From an uncultured Clostridia bacterium (GTDB lineage Bacteria > Bacillota > Clostridia > TANB77 > CAG-508): a stretch of 13,854 nt of DNA. Positions 13,733 to 13,854 of this stretch are shown piece by piece. Location of the stretch: NCBI GenBank assembly GCA_934162255.1, contig CAKPIG010000015.1, positions 1 to 13,854 on the forward strand. Direction: 5' to 3'. The notes under the pieces were generated by a model. The model saw nothing but the letters and a program-made list of their open reading frames with translations, was not told where the DNA came from and ran no database searches. The stretch's first letter is position 1; each line of letters begins with the position of its first letter. The position numbers and the translations under genes are program-made.

Positions 13733-13854
13733 AAATAAAGACGAAGCAACAGACAAAAATATTAAAAAATATTACAAAAGAATTAGTAAAAAGTTACAAC
13801 AAAAAAAGAACAAAAACAACCAAATACTAGTTTTTTATTTTGCCTCAAAAAAGG
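13733..13854 (+). other. Start of an untranslated leader, gene beyond window
   Basis: A-rich sequence downstream of the promoter. I find no start codon with a ribosome binding site, no complete hairpin and no tRNA. The end, with TAGTTTTTTATTTTGCCTC and an A run, may be one arm of a structure cut by the window edge. Confidence 0.4.

Overview
The window is from a very AT-rich, low-GC Gram-positive, endospore-forming bacterium, most likely a member of the Clostridia. The evidence is the strong AGGAGG-type ribosome binding sites, TTGACA/TATAAT promoters, U-tailed hairpin terminators, a forespore sigma factor (sigma-G) and a YlmC/YmxH sporulation protein. Every supported gene lies on the + strand.

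Layout. 1-470: the C-terminal tail of a large serine recombinase, which is the scar of a mobile element, then a hairpin terminator. 490-1443: the ribosome-assembly GTPase RbgA. 1482-1688: a tRNA-Leu(UAA) with its own consensus promoter and terminator. 1689-1920: a gene-poor stretch with a possible ORF remnant. 1921-3112: a membrane diguanylate cyclase (GGDEF) behind a clear promoter and a structured leader. 3133-6870: a comF homologue that appears to start at AUU, then a KAP-type P-loop NTPase, a small membrane-anchored pilin-like protein and a dUTPase, closely spaced and ending at a strong terminator. 6852-7587: a CarD-family regulator whose promoter overlaps that terminator. 7611-12500: a fructose PTS operon, fruK-fruA-ptsH-ptsI. 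12506-13656: sigG and a ylmC/ymxH-like gene. 13661-13854: an A-tract-rich promoter firing out of the window.

How the genes work together. The fru-pts operon encodes a complete phosphorelay from PEP (EI, HPr, fused EIIABC) plus 1-phosphofructokinase, so it takes fructose from outside the cell to fructose-1,6-bisphosphate with no other PTS gene needed. sigG follows it directly instead of sitting in the usual spoIIGA-sigE-sigG cluster. Its ribosome binding site is buried in a long hairpin. A sigma-F/sigma-G-like promoter has its -10 inside the hairpin's left arm, so read-through mRNA would be locked while forespore mRNA would lack the lock. The next sporulation gene shows the same geometry in a weaker form.

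The least understood part is the KAP NTPase, pilin-like protein and dUTPase group inserted between comF and carD. I recognise the families but not a described system with this content.
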